From Zygnema circumcarinatum (Eukaryota > Streptophyta > Zygnematophyceae > Zygnematales > Zygnemataceae): DNA of 64,000 bases. Location: NCBI GenBank assembly GCA_037447605.1, contig CM074804.1, positions 4,723,613 through 4,787,612 of the forward strand, read 5' to 3'. A program made the translations under genes and the position numbers. Shown here one piece after another: positions 22,984 through 35,409 of this stretch. The notes beneath the pieces are model-generated. The model saw only the letters and a list, made by a program, of their open reading frames with translations. It did no database searches and was not told the origin of the DNA. Numbering within the stretch: position 1 is the stretch's first letter; every line of letters starts with the position of its first letter.

Positions 22984-25900
22984 ATGGCGACGGTCATGCA
23001 GAAGATTAAAGACATAGAAGACGAGGTATGGCTGGCAGTTGGCCTCCTGCGCTGGGAGCACGCTGCCTGCTGTGACATCTCTAAGTTAAAAATTAGCAGA
23101 TTTTTTTTTTCTGCAGAATTACGCTTTTTCTACACATTCCTAGCGGACTTCTTACTCTTACTCTATATGGCCCTGCAATGCAATATATATGCAACCAAAA
23201 GCTTCGAAAGTCGGTCTAAACTCAGCGCGAGATGTCTGCATACCAAGCATGGGCTGAATCGCCACCATCAGTATCCTGACTTTCAATCACTTCCACCCTT
23301 TTCTTCATCTCCGTAGCTAATCAAGGGAGTAGTGTGGCGTGTCTGATGGTTTCGCAGATGGCCAAAACGCAAAAGAACAAGGCTACAGCTCACCACTTGG
23401 GTACTCTTAAGGTCAGTCGCTCATTTGTGAATGTTTTTCATCGCTGCCTTTGAAATACTTTCGGTATTTTTGGTGAGTTGCACGTCAGTGTCCCACCGAT
23501 TGCGAGGAAATGATTGGAGGGTAGTGCATGTGCAAGTGCGCTATGTGATTATGGAAATTTGGCAGCCGAAGTCAGAATTGGATATCCATTGCTTGAACGT
23601 TAAGTCACAACATTCTAACAGTGATAGTAGCGAGAGTTCATGCTTAAACGCATCGTAATCATTTTAAAACGTTGAAAGTGAATTCATTTCGTGAAATCGG
23701 TCTACATGATACAGTTCAGTTCATAGTCTACTGTTTAATGATAATCGGGAAAGTAAGCTGATGTTCTTGCATTACGTTTTCCAATTTGTGTTACAATTCT
23801 GTACCATTCACAGGCCAAGCTTGCGAAATTGAGAAGAGAAATTTTGGCTCCTCCAAGTTCAGGCAAAGGAGGGGCAGGAGAGGGGTTTGACGTCACAAAG
23901 AGCGGAGATTCTCGAGTGGGTCTTGTAGGCTTTCCGTCTGTCGGGAAGTCGACACTGCTCAATAAACTGACCGGGACCTTTTCGGAGGTCAGCATCGACC
24001 TCCTCCCACTTTTTATAAAACCCATGTCAATTAGCGCACGATAACATATGAGAACCCCAGCCTTCGGCTGAGCACTGCTCTTTCTCTCAGCCAAATGCCC
24101 TACGAGTTTAGGGCCGCCAAGGAAGCTCCGCGAAGCCATGTGTCGTAATCTCGCGATAATTGTTTTGAAAAAATTCCAGCATCAATGGGTTACCGGATGC
24201 ACTTGGGACACTAAGAGAAGAGCTTGTCTACTTTTTTATACTTTGACAATCCCACACGCTTAAGTCTCTGTGACATTTTTTGCAAACAATGTTGTCTCAC
24301 ATAACTTCCTAGTTCGTGCCAGTGACGGCTCACTATCTGCCAAGGCGTCGTGTCCGCATTTTCCTAAGCTGAAGTCAAGAGTTTTATTGGTCGACCTTAG
24401 GGGTCAAATGGCATGAAAGACGACTTTAGGGAAGATTGGCAAGGTAGGCAAAGATAATGATTTCATCTAGCAGGTGGTATTAATGCTTGGGTACAACTCG
24501 TACCATGTTTCAACCCTATCGCTAGATTATCTGATCTCAGCGTCAAACGACAACGTCAAATTGCATACTGTTTGCCTGAAGTTTGCTTACACGGAAGCAT
24601 GTGGCAGGTGGCCTCATATGAATTCACAACATTGACCTGCATTCCTGGAGTAATTCGCTATCGCGGATCCAAAATTCAGGTGAGGGGGTGGCCAGCCTGC
24701 AGCGAGCTGTTTGCATGTCCTCTGAAGTTATTATACTTTTTAGACAACCTTGGTGAGAGCTCTTCAGGGTGACTCCGGCCATTCGTCGGTGACTCACTTA
24801 TGGCAAACGGGTGTGTTGCAATTTGAGCTGGCTGAGTATAGGGCGGTTTGTCTGGTAACAAGCAAGAACGTGATTCGCATTGCAGCATTAAAACGGGGCT
24901 TTCGGAATTTTGCAGCTTTTGGACCTTCCGGGAATTATTGAAGGAGCAAAAGATGGCAAAGGACGAGGAAGGCAGGTAGGCTTGGTTTCTCGTTTAGAAA
25001 AAAGTTCCCTCAGCTGAGTCTGCTGCGCCTTGGTTCATTTGTTTCAGATAATCCATTCCTTTTTTTTTCGGCCAGTACTGTCAATGTACCTAATCCATAC
25101 AGAACTTCGGAACTGACACTGCGAAAGTCATCAAGCAATGTTGAAGACTGTCCAGGGAAGGGACAGCTGCCGAGTTTTTTTATTCAGGAGTAAAGTACGT
25201 GACTCGGTTCTCTCGATATAATAGTAATGGAGTGGACAATTTATTCGGGGCTTCCTGCAGGTTATATCTACTGCGCGTACATGCAACTGCATCTGCATTG
25301 TGCTTGATGCAATTAAGCCCATCACACATAAACGTATTATTGAAAAGGAACTGGAAGGCTTCGGCATCAGGCGAGTTTTCTCCTTGTTCATCCGTCTCTT
25401 TATGATGCATACCTCTTTGAAGAGTCTTGCGTAGTTGCATAACTTTTGAGTGTGGACTTCTTGTTGAGTCTTTTACGCAATTCTGAAAGTGCCCATATCG
25501 TATCCTTTAGGCCATTTTTCGCTTACATAGCCTCTGGAATTACAGGTTAAATAAAGCTCCTCCAAATCTGACATTTAGAAGGAAAGATAAAGGAGGAGTT
25601 TCGCTCACGTCGACTGTGACTACCACAAATCTCGACCTTGATACGGTGAAGGCTATTTGTGGGGAATACAAAATCCACAACGCAGATGTCAGTTTGAAAT
25701 ACGATGCAACTGTGGATGACCTGATTGATGTTATTGAGGGAAATAGAATATACATGCCGTGTGTGTATGCGGTAAACAAGGTGGATCAGATCACGCTGGA
25801 AGAACTTCAAGTTCTTGACAAGCTGCCGCATTATGTTCCAATCAGGTGCAGCCCTCAGCTCTCGGAAAGTAGGCGCTTCATTGTTACAGGCACTTTCTGT

Positions 25901-27219
25901 GCTTTTGGTGTTTAGAGGAGCACGTCATATTTCTTGATCCTTAAGTTCGAAAGGTATTCCATTGATTGTTGGGCGTTGGCTTTGACTGGGAGGGAAGGCT
26001 GCAGTGCTCATCTGGAATGGAATTTAGACGGACTCTTGGAGAAGGTCTGGGAGTATCTTGATCTCATCCGTGTTTATACAAAACCACGAGGAGCAAATCC
26101 GGATTATGAAGACCCTGTTATTCTATCAGCCCAGAAGAGGGCAGTCGAAGATTTCTGCAACAGAATCCATAAAGATATGGCAAAGCAGTTCAAATAGTAC
26201 GTGCCTTCCCTCTCCCAACTCTTTTATGCTTAACTTTTCTCAGGAAGGGCCCGGGAGGCGTTGTACTAAAGCTGAAACTACAGATCAGCGTAACCGTAGT
26301 TAAGGTAGTTTCTGGTGCATGGAAAGAATTGCCATTTTTTCTTGATTTTCTAGGCATGCTTATGTGCATTGAGTAATGTTTGGTTTGGGCTGTCGATGCT
26401 GGGTTGCAGTGCATTAGTGTGGGGCTCCAGCGCGAAGCATAAACCTCAACGAGTGGGCAAGGTAAGGAACAACTTTTACCTCCGCTTTTGCTTCTAACTC
26501 GCAACTTTTTAGATCAGAGAAAGAAATTTCTCATTAGAGCCGTCAAATAGTCGTATCCGTCGCACTGACATGCCTTTCTTGCTAGACTGCTCCTACCCCA
26601 TCGTTCGTTCATAGCCACGAAAAATGGCGCCGAACGAACGAACGAAGATCGAAGAAGATTGTACGCTTCGTACGACGCCGTACGAAGCGGTTGTTCTTCA
26701 TCATTTTGGGCCATGTCTGAGCCTGCAAAAAGACAGATACTTACGCGCATTCAGCCTCTGTTGGATCTCCATTGCTTGCAAACTGTGGACTTTCTTTGGC
26801 AGCAGGAATCTCTTACATGTCGACTTGCTTTAGAGGGTGCCCGATTTTCTTTTTCCCACTTTATCTTACCAGGGTTGTCGGCAGCTGGCCGGAGAGCCTG
26901 AAGTAGCAGAACTGTTTTTCGACATTCATGTGCATCCTGTCGTTCGGGATTTTCCTGCTGTTCCCATTACAGCCCTTGTTTTTCATTGGGCGAAGTATAA
27001 AGATAACGCGTGGATGCTTAAGACTGGCACGACTTGGACATTGGCTGTTTGTTGCCTCGTTTGGAAGTGAAGTGGACGTGGCCTTGAATAGAGGTGCAGG
27101 AGCACCGAGAAACGGAGTGCTAATGTGATCTGAGGCCCTCCCTTCTGCTCGCCCTGCAGGAGCACGAGCTGGAGGACGAGGACGTGGTGCAGATCGTGAA
27201 GAGAGTGGGAACCGCTTGA
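22984..27219 (+). CDS. DRG1: DRG1, developmentally regulated GTP-binding protein
   Basis: Exons: 22984-23025, 23358-23411, 23814-23987, 24608-24679, 24916-24975, 25261-25370, 25546-25845, 26005-26196, 26410-26461, 27160-27219; 371 residues, as in other DRG1 proteins. The sequence follows plant DRG1 closely: [29 protein letters not shown], the P-loop GFPSVGKST (71-79), [18 protein letters not shown] (117-120), NKVD (248-251), [11 protein letters not shown], and the TGS-domain end [17 protein letters not shown] with [18 protein letters not shown]1 is an Obg-family GTPase that associates with translating ribosomes with a DFRP partner. The sixth intron has a GC donor (25371) where the reading frame allows no alternative. 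The final intron is about 700 bp and contains strong hairpins. Confidence 0.97.
26601..26689. repeat. Pair of hairpin-forming inverted repeats in the last DRG1 intron
   Basis: TCGTTCGTTC at 26601 faces GAACGAACGA at about 26632-26641. Immediately after, CGCTTCGTACG (26664-26674) and CGTACGAAGCG (26679-26689) form a perfect 11-bp stem with a 4-nt loop. Confidence 0.6.
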
Positions 27220-28477
27220 GCTCCGCCAGCCTCTGCTCGCCTACCCTGGCCCTGCTGCTGCCACGTGGATCTTTGCCGGTCTTTGCCTTTGAAAGCATTT
27301 CGTCTCTATAGAAGATCAGAGATTTACAGCGTTCGAGAGATCTGGAAATGGTTGTGGCATATGTTGCCTTACGGTGCTGGCTGCTCGCCCTGCGCCTTGA
27401 GCAGGCTTTCCTCTCGCTTCATTTTTGAGCGTTTGAAAAGCTGCAGGAGGGAAGGGCACAAAGCTGCAGTCGCTTCGAATCCAATCCAAGCCCGCCCTGA
27501 CAGCTTTGAAAAGAGTGCCTGCTATGCGAGCCTCGAAATGGATTTGGAGTCCAAACAGGCAATTTGGTGTGTTGTTCGTCTCTCCTTATGAACTGTAGAT
27601 TCTCTCCTAGGGCCGTTGAGTTGAGAGACAGCTGTGGTTATGGTATGGAATTCAAGCAGAGCCGCTTCCATGATGAAGCCGACAGAGCTGCTTCCATGAT
27701 GAAGCCGACAGAGCTGCTGCTGCAGCTGCTGAACGAGTTGAAAGAGCTGAACGAGTTGAAAGAGCTCAGGAGAATGATAACCAAAGTGGAAGCCTGCTGC
27801 TACTGCTGTTTGTTCAAATGATGAAACCCTGTCCGCCGGAGTCACAGCCGTGACTGCAACTGTAGAAAAAAATTAGAAAAAAAAAATGATAGGCACGGCT
27901 TTAAGTGGCGAAACCAGATGATGCTCTCCTAGAAGAAAAAAAATTATAGCAGGTGGCTCACTCCCTCCCTCTAGAAAGGGTGGGCGGATCTCAACATGTA
28001 TGCTGAAGGGCCAGTCACAAGACTCGGTGTCACGGCAGGAATCGAACTAACTGCGGCCTCTAATGGGAAACGGAACCCGGCAATAGACGCTTGAGAACGA
28101 GAGAGAAAACCCGTCCTCAAGGAGCCGAGGGCAGACCCTTCCCCTTTCTGCATGAATTGCAAAACTTACAAATTCATCTAATCCGTTCTGCTAAAAAATA
28201 AACTAAACGGTTTCCCTGATCCCGGAGGAATTAGCTCGGCAGGCTCAACGCCTAGGAAGACGCATACAAGCTAAGCAGGACCCGTATCCCCCAGCTTGTG
28301 CCATATGAACAGGATTGCCGTTCTCCCCATAAAGAGAAAAGCAATAAGGAGATGAATGGGGTGATCGGTGCGCCCTTTGGAGATATGGACTGGTTGTCAC
28401 GGATATCACAGCCGTCACTGGTTTGTCTTAACTTCAAACGTTGTCTCCCATGGATTGAAAAAAAGTAAAAGGTCTCC
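27220..28477. other. Convergent intergenic region with short tandem duplications
   Basis: This lies between the 3' ends of DRG1 and the DUF212 gene. A 26-bp unit is duplicated at 27664-27715 and an 18-bp unit at 27731-27766. The 18-bp unit would encode repeated LNELKE, but I see no gene around it. Confidence 0.5.
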
Positions 28478-31430
28478 CTAAGGTTTTGCTGGCAAGATTG
28501 ATGAAGGCGAGACAAGGAAGAGAACGTACGCCATAACACAGCCCAGGACGGCTCCTGCAGCAACCTGCAGGGGAAGGAAAGGAAGTCAATTCCAAGCCAG
28601 TGTAGAGTGTCTCGGTGCATACTACATCCGACTGTCCATATGCTTCACCTGCCTAGACACTCCAGCTCGTATCTGAATCGCCTCATTCAGAACAGAGATT
28701 GACGACACTAGAGAGGAGCATGAAAAAACAGCAGCTATTCTGACTAAGGTAATTGGGCATGCCACATATGAGATTATTTTAGTATTCTAACAGATACCTT
28801 ATCTTTTATATTCTTGAAAAGTCCAAGCAAAACACAAGCAAATTTGCAAAAAAACAAGACATAAAATCACCTGCGGAGGTGTGTGCCCCAAAGGTTCCCT
28901 TAAAGGCCTGGAATCGGCCAGTGGATGGTCTGGCGGCAGCTCATACACAATCTGGTTCAGGACCTGCACGATCCAGCGCCTAAAGAACGTAAAATGCACG
29001 CTCCGAGTACAACCTGGGAAGAAGCAATAGAGAAACACGAGGACTATACTTCCAGCAGCAAAGGTATAAATTGCCTCCTCGCTCGTAAAACGAATGGTGA
29101 CTAACAAAACCTTCATCACCTTCGTGCAATTCTTAGCTCACTGAAATCCAAAGTGAAACGACCTGTACTTGGAGTCTGGAAGTCAATAATTTGGTTTGAA
29201 CCAGCAGACACGAAGCACCCTATATTTCTGGGCAACACGACAGCAACCGATAAACCTTAATCAAGTGCAAGCCCAGTCAAAGCGGTACTGAGCCCTGCAA
29301 ATGCCCACCTCAGCCTGTCGACCTGCTTGTAGGCGAACTCCTGAGGCATCATACATCACCTGCGAGAAGTTATGCGCAAACCACAACCTCAGAACAAGAA
29401 GGACTTGCAATGCTCCTGCATAAAGTTTGAGTAATTCTGGCTTTAGCGAACAAGCTTCTCTGGTTACAACAAAAAACTAGCAATACGACATGACAGTGAC
29501 CTAATTCTCCAACAGCAACCAGAAAAGCCTTGTATGGCTAAAAAATGCAATGAAGAGCTCCAGGCTTGTAAAAACGTGAGCTTCGCTACATCTCCCTCTC
29601 AAATTTGATCATAGGTTCACTTAAGTGGGGCTCACCACAGATGCGAGGACCATGCAAGCTGCAAACAAGTGACTTGCAGGTCCTTCTTTGAAACCCACAG
29701 CTGCCGTAAGTCCCATCACCGTGGCTGAATGGGATGAAGGCATTCCACCAGACTGAAGCATACGCTTGATATCCCATCGTTTCTCCTTATACCTGGGAGA
29801 CAGAAAGCGGTAAGACAAAATGAGAGGGGAGTAAGTGCATGTAATAACCCACTTGATGAGCTGTATCCACAGTCGCTCTTCTATGCCAGCAGAACAGGTT
29901 ATCCTCAGAACATTATTCTCATAATAAGTCAGAGAACCAGAACAAAAATCGGTCTATGTGGTTAAAACAATTCAGGCAAGGAAACACTCTCAGGCAATCA
30001 GGCAAAACGACAGAAACGCATTTCACATACAGCATCACACTTATGCATCAGGATACGATAGGCCGTTTGTTTTCAAGAAATTTCCTCATAACAACCTTCT
30101 GCATCTGAATCTATCACCGCTTCCATCTACACACCCTCACTACCGGAGTGACTATTAAGTTTGAATCCTATTAAGCATACCCATAGCCTGCATTTGGATT
30201 GCACTACACCCCTGCATTCGTTCTTGCCAGGAAACACATCTTCCTAGCGATCTTTGTGACTGCAGAAAGAGCTCACCGGCCAGACCCGATGGGGGACACT
30301 CCAGCTCCTCTATCTCTCTCTACTTTCCACTTTTCGTTTTGTCTGCCAGATGACTCCCCATCCGCAATAAAACTGCAGATACGCTTGCTTCAAAAAGCAG
30401 TCAGACTTGACAGCGTGCACCTTTTTCTAATCCAATGTATGAAAATGACGGAATCAGTTTATGCAAGGAGAATGCTCTTTCGAATCGACTATCCAAATGT
30501 GTGATGAGCCCTATCACACTCATGGACCTACGACCAGTGGTTTCTATGAAGGGCAAGTCATCAGCTTAGATATTTTTGCTAGGCCTCCTGTGGATCAAGA
30601 CTTTGCTGGTGCACCTTTGCTCCAAAAAGGAGTCTGATTGTAATCAATGTCCTAAAAAGCACAAAATTTCGACCTGTCTGATAACTACGTCGTACGTTGA
30701 CCGATTCTTATGGATTCATCAGCTAACAATTCGCACCAATATCTCCTCTGTAGGACTTCTACGGCCCATGACACGACACAACTTTTCCTTTCTAGAAAAA
30801 CGCACCCCTAGCTTCAAGCAGCAAACGTTTGAGCCTCCTATGGTAGTCCGCATACAGGGCCGCAGAGTTCCTGGAGCTTTTAGATAGTACGCCGTGAGAT
30901 AAAAACCAGAATGAAGCAGACATACCGAACAAAAAACAGGAAGAACTACAAGATACTAAATCTTCAATACTGAGTGAAAATGGCATGCTTGTCACCAGTT
31001 TAACAAAACGAGGAAAAAGGAATCCAAACTCTCTTGATCTGCCAGCAAACATTTTACATTTCCCATCTCCAACAAGAAGCGGAATCACTCACGCAGATTT
31101 CTGTTTCACACTATCAGCATGAGGGAGCAGGTCCATCGTCAGATTGCATTACAGCGATACGTAAGAGTCCCACAGCAGCCACCAAACCAAAGCAACAAAG
31201 AGTATTTGCGTATTGTCTGTCGGCAATAACATTCTTTGAATCTCTGCCATTTTATTCTCCAAATCTCACCATGTGGTGACGACTTTTAGCGCCTGTGCGA
31301 GCGCAAACGATAAAAACGCTGCAATAAGAGGCTGGTTGCTCATAAAAGCAGAAAACCCCTGGTGCGGTGGATATAAGAGGGAGAAACTGCTGCTTCCGCC
31401 TGCATCGGAGCTTGTGGCAACTTCCTCCAT
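28478..31430 (-). CDS. DUF212 acid phosphatase / vanadium haloperoxidase-related membrane protein
   Basis: Exons on the minus strand: 31430-31270, 29792-29636, 29359-29309, 28963-28871, 28564-28478; 182 residues. The protein reads NQPLIAAFLSFALAQALKVV (membrane segment), TTWYKEKRWD, MPSSHSATVMGL, VMYDASGVRLQAGRQAE, LRE(P)LGHTPPQ, and a last hydrophobic AAGAVLGCVMAYVLFLV. These are the signature blocks of the plant and bacterial DUF212 family, related to PAP2 phosphatases. The PSSHS and GHTPPQ motifs correspond to the phosphatase active-site motifs. Substrate and organelle are not known. Exon 1 was found from the WYKEKRWD junction: its donor splits the Trp codon. The N-terminal 30 residues are Ser-rich and could be a weak targeting signal. 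Confidence 0.88.
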
Positions 31431-32116
31431 GGCTTGATCCACTCGCGCCGTTTGATACGAAGCCGTTCAAACACAATAGGAGATGGCCAATAACAAGCAG
31501 GTAAATGTGTTCCCAGAACCTTTGGTACTACAGACACTCTCCCTTGAATAATAGTCGTCCTGAAAGACGCATTGCTCTGAGCAAAGTCATTCTTCGGCTG
31601 CTTCAATGACGCAGAGTTCCAACGTCGCAGCCGCTAATCCAAAATATATATTGCCGTTTCTCCTGCACACTACCGTGGGGCTTCTCCCCTGCGAAGACTG
31701 GCGCAGACTGCGCTTCCTCCGGCAGACAACTCTCTCGCGTCCCACTTTCTTGGCAGGGCGGGAGTGCGGTCGGAGGAAGCCACAGCCCAAGTCAGCGCTT
31801 GAGGCACAGCCGAAACCAGGCGGCGGCGGGCGTCTGCAGGCGCACATACATACATGCATACATACATCGCAGGGTAGGAAGGGCCCGGGCCTGTCCAAAT
31901 GTTGCTTGCAGTTTTCTTCATAACTTGCTCGCCATTGTCCAATGGTCGCCGACCCAATCAATGGACCTCCGAGTCCGGCGCTGGTCGCAGCATTGGATCA
32001 GCAAGCAATGGCCAACCATTATTATTGTTTGCGACTTTTGCTTTTGCAAATTGGCTAATGCCTGCAAATTGTTGACAACTGTTGCTGAAGGTTGCACAGA
32101 TCGGACCATTAGACAA

Positions 32117-32502
32117 ACCAGTCGACTGGTTGGCAACCAGTGGTTGCGGACCGAAACAACCATTCGACTGGTTGCCAACCAGTGGCTCAGGACCGAAACA
32201 ACCATTCGACTGGTTTGGAACCAGTGGATGCCACTGGTTGGCAACCATTCCACTGGTTGCCAACCAGTGCCGCCGGATCGAAACAACCATTCGACTGGTT
32301 GCCAACCAGTGCTGCCGGATCGAAACAACCATTCGACTGGTTTGGAACCAGTGGATGCCACTGGTTCGCAACCAGTCGAATGGTTGCCAACCAGTGGATC
32401 CACTGGTTGGAAACCAGTCGACTGGTTGCGAACCAGTGGCGCAGGACTGAAACAACCATTCGACTGGTTCGGAACCAGTGATCCAATGGTTGGCAACCAT
32501 TG
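32117..32502. repeat. Diverged edge array of the palindromic minisatellite
   Basis: About nine units related to the main array but with many differences (GGTTGGCAACC, GGTTCGCAACC, CCGCCGGATC, CTCAGGACCG). The segments that match the type-C unit of the main array are present in reverse orientation, while the ACCGAAACAACCATTCG segments keep the same orientation. Confidence 0.85.
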
Positions 32503-32578
32503 AATTTCTGAAATTATGACTTTTTGCAAAAATGGGTCGTAAGTGTTTTTTGGTGGGTTGCCAACCGTTGACAACTAG

Positions 32579-32723
32579 TGTAACAGGCCTGATGCGTACA
32601 GATGCGTACGGATTCGTACATCCGAGTCGTACGGTTGTACGAAGATTCTGTACGGGCTAACCGTAATAGTTTTCTCCGAAACGCCGACGGCATTTTGGTA
32701 ACTGTAGCGTTCAGTTCGCTACA
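32579..32723. mobile_element. Small LTR-like insert (TG...CA) with 5-bp target duplication
   Basis: The 145-bp segment starts TGTAAC, ends CGCTACA and is flanked on both sides by ACTAG; the wider direct repeat is ACAACTAGTG at 32571-32580 and 32721-32730. TG...CA ends with a 5-bp duplication are typical of a solo LTR. The interior is full of GTACGG words and ends in a TGTAGCG / CGCTACA hairpin. It could instead be a small TIR element. Confidence 0.5.
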
Positions 32724-32760
32724 ACTAGTGATTTAATGGTTGCCAACCATTTGATTTAAT

Positions 32761-35255
32761 GGATATAACCATTCGACTGGTTGCCAACCAGTGCCGCCAG
32801 ATCGAAACAACCATTCGACTGGTTGCCAACCAGTGGTTGTGGACCGAAACAACCATTCGACTGGTTGCCAACCAGTGGTTGCGGACCGAAACAACCATTC
32901 GACTGGTTGCCAACCAGTGGCATCCACTGGTTCCAAACCAGTCGACTGGTTGCCAACCAGTGGTTGTGGACCGAAACAACCATTCGACTGGTTGCCAACC
33001 AGTGGCATCCACTGGTTCCAAACCAGTCGACTGGTTGCCAACCAGTGGCATCCACTGGTTCCAAACCAGTCGACTGGTTGCCAACCAGTGCCGCCAGATC
33101 GAAACAACCATTCGACTGGTTGCCAACCAGTGGCATCCACTGGTTCCAAACCAGTCGACTGGTTGCCAACCAGTGGTTGTGGACCGAAACAACCATTCGA
33201 CTGGTTGCCAACCAGTGCCGCCAGATCGAAACAACCATTCGACTGGTTGCCAACCAGTGGCATCCACTGGTTCCAAACCAGTCGACTGGTTGCCAACCAG
33301 TGGCATCCACTGGTTCCAAACCAGTCGACTGGTTGCCAACCAGTGGTTGTGGACCGAAACAACCATTCGACTGGTTGCCAACCAGTGGTTGTGGACCGAA
33401 ACAACCATTCGACTGGTTGCCAACCAGTGGTTGTGGACCGAAACAACCATTCGACTGGTTGCCAACCAGTGCCGCCAGATCGAAACAACCATTCGACTGG
33501 TTGCCAACCAGTGGCATCCACTGGTTCCAAACCAGTCGACTGGTTGCCAACCAGTGGTTGTGGACCGAAACAACCATTCGACTGGTTGCCAACCAGTGGC
33601 ATCCACTGGTTCCAAACCAGTCGACTGGTTGCCAACCAGTGCCGCCAGATCGAAACAACCATTCGACTGGTTGCCAACCAGTGGCATCCACTGGTTCCAA
33701 ACCAGTCGACTGGTTGCCAACCAGTGGTTGTGGACCGAAACAACCATTCGACTGGTTGCCAACCAGTGCCGCCAGATCGAAACAACCATTCGACTGGTTG
33801 CCAACCAGTGGTTGCGGACCGAAACAACCATTCGACTGGTTGCCAACCAGTGGCATCCACTGGTTCCAAACCAGTCGACTGGTTGCCAACCAGTGGTTGT
33901 GGACCGAAACAACCATTCGACTGGTTGCCAACCAGTGCCGCCAGATCGAAACAACCATTCGACTGGTTGCCAACCAGTGGTTGTGGACCGAAACAACCAT
34001 TCGACTGGTTGCCAACCAGTGGCATCCACTGGTTCCAAACCAGTCGACTGGTTGCCAACCAGTGGCATCCACTGGTTCCAAACCAGTCGACTGGTTGCCA
34101 ACCAGTGCCGCCAGATCGAAACAACCATTCGACTGGTTGCCAACCAGTGCCGCCAGATCGAAACAACCATTCGACTGGTTGCCAACCAGTGGCATCCACT
34201 GGTTCCAAACCAGTCGACTGGTTGCCAACCAGTGGTTGTGGACCGAAACAACCATTCGACTGGTTGCCAACCAGTGGCATCCACTGGTTCCAAACCAGTC
34301 GACTGGTTGCCAACCAGTGCCGCCAGATCGAAACAACCATTCGACTGGTTGCCAACCAGTGGCATCCACTGGTTCCAAACCAGTCGACTGGTTGCCAACC
34401 AGTGGCATCCACTGGTTCCAAACCAGTCGACTGGTTGCCAACCAGTGGCATCCACTGGTTCCAAACCAGTCGACTGGTTGCCAACCAGTGGCATCCACTG
34501 GTTCCAAACCAGTCGACTGGTTGCCAACCAGTGGCATCCACTGGTTCCAAACCAGTCGACTGGTTGCCAACCAGTGGTTGTGGACCGAAACAACCATTCG
34601 ACTGGTTGCCAACCAGTGGCATCCACTGGTTCCAAACCAGTCGACTGGTTGCCAACCAGTGCCGCCAGATCGAAACAACCATTCGACTGGTTGCCAACCA
34701 GTGCCGCCAGATCGAAACAACCATTCGACTGGTTGCCAACCAGTGGCATCCACTGGTTCCAAACCAGTCGACTGGTTGCCAACCAGTGGCATCCACTGGT
34801 TCCAAACCAGTCGACTGGTTGCCAACCAGTGGTTGCGGACCGAAACAACCATTCGACTGGTTGCCAACCAGTGCCGCCAGATCGAAACAACCATTCGACT
34901 GGTTGCCAACCAGTGGCATCCACTGGTTCCAAACCAGTCGACTGGTTGCCAACCAGTGGCATCCACTGGTTCCAAACCAGTCGACTGGTTGCCAACCAGT
35001 GGTTGCGGACCGAAACAACCATTCGACTGGTTGCCAACCAGTGCCGCCAGATCGAAACAACCATTCGACTGGTTGCCAACCAGTGGTTGTGGACCGAAAC
35101 AACCATTCGACTGGTTGCCAACCAGTGGTTGTGGACCGAAACAACCATTCGACTGGTTGCCAACCAGTGGTTGCGGACCGAAACAACCATTCGACTGGTT
35201 GCCAACCAGTGGCATCCACTGGTTCCAAACCAGTCGACTGGTTGCCAACCAGTAG
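32761..35255. repeat. Main palindromic minisatellite, about 58 units of 42/43 bp
   Basis: Each unit carries the core CGACTGGTTGCCAACCAGTG preceded by one of four variable segments: A1 (GTTGTGGACCGAAACAACCA), A2 (the same with GTTGCGG), B (GCCAGATCGAAACAACCA) and C (CATCCACTGGTTCCAAACCA). A and B units are 42 bp, C units 43 bp. I count 33 A/B and 25 C units, which sum to the observed length. Units are nearly identical. The core has 8-bp arms around one base, and in C units AACCAGTCGACTGGTT is a perfect 16-bp palindrome. All six frames are free of stops across the array, but no frame has normal protein composition. Confidence 0.95.
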
Positions 35256-35409
35256 ACGTCCAACCATTGCCATCCAATGGTTGTCCAATGGTTGCCGATC
35301 CACTGGTCCGAACTGTGGAAGGTTGGCAACTCTTGGCAACCAATCAACCAACCGTTGGCTATGGTTGTCAACCGTCAATCCAACGTTTTGAAACCATCCG
35401 GTTGTTTGA

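Noticed and set aside
25499-25507. GTATCCTTT, like a U12 donor
   Set aside because: It lies inside a DRG1 intron whose borders are fixed by the protein sequence, so it is probably chance.
27564-27821. ORF with repeated LNELKE
   Set aside because: It is created by short tandem duplications in a 3' intergenic region; no exon context or start signal.
28020-28100. Possible tRNA-like sequence (GGAATCGAAC)
   Set aside because: No acceptor stem or anticodon arm can be paired around it.
32117-35255. CRISPR-like repeat-spacer array
   Set aside because: The variable parts are only four recurring types, not unique spacers; there are no cas genes and the context is a eukaryotic chromosome.
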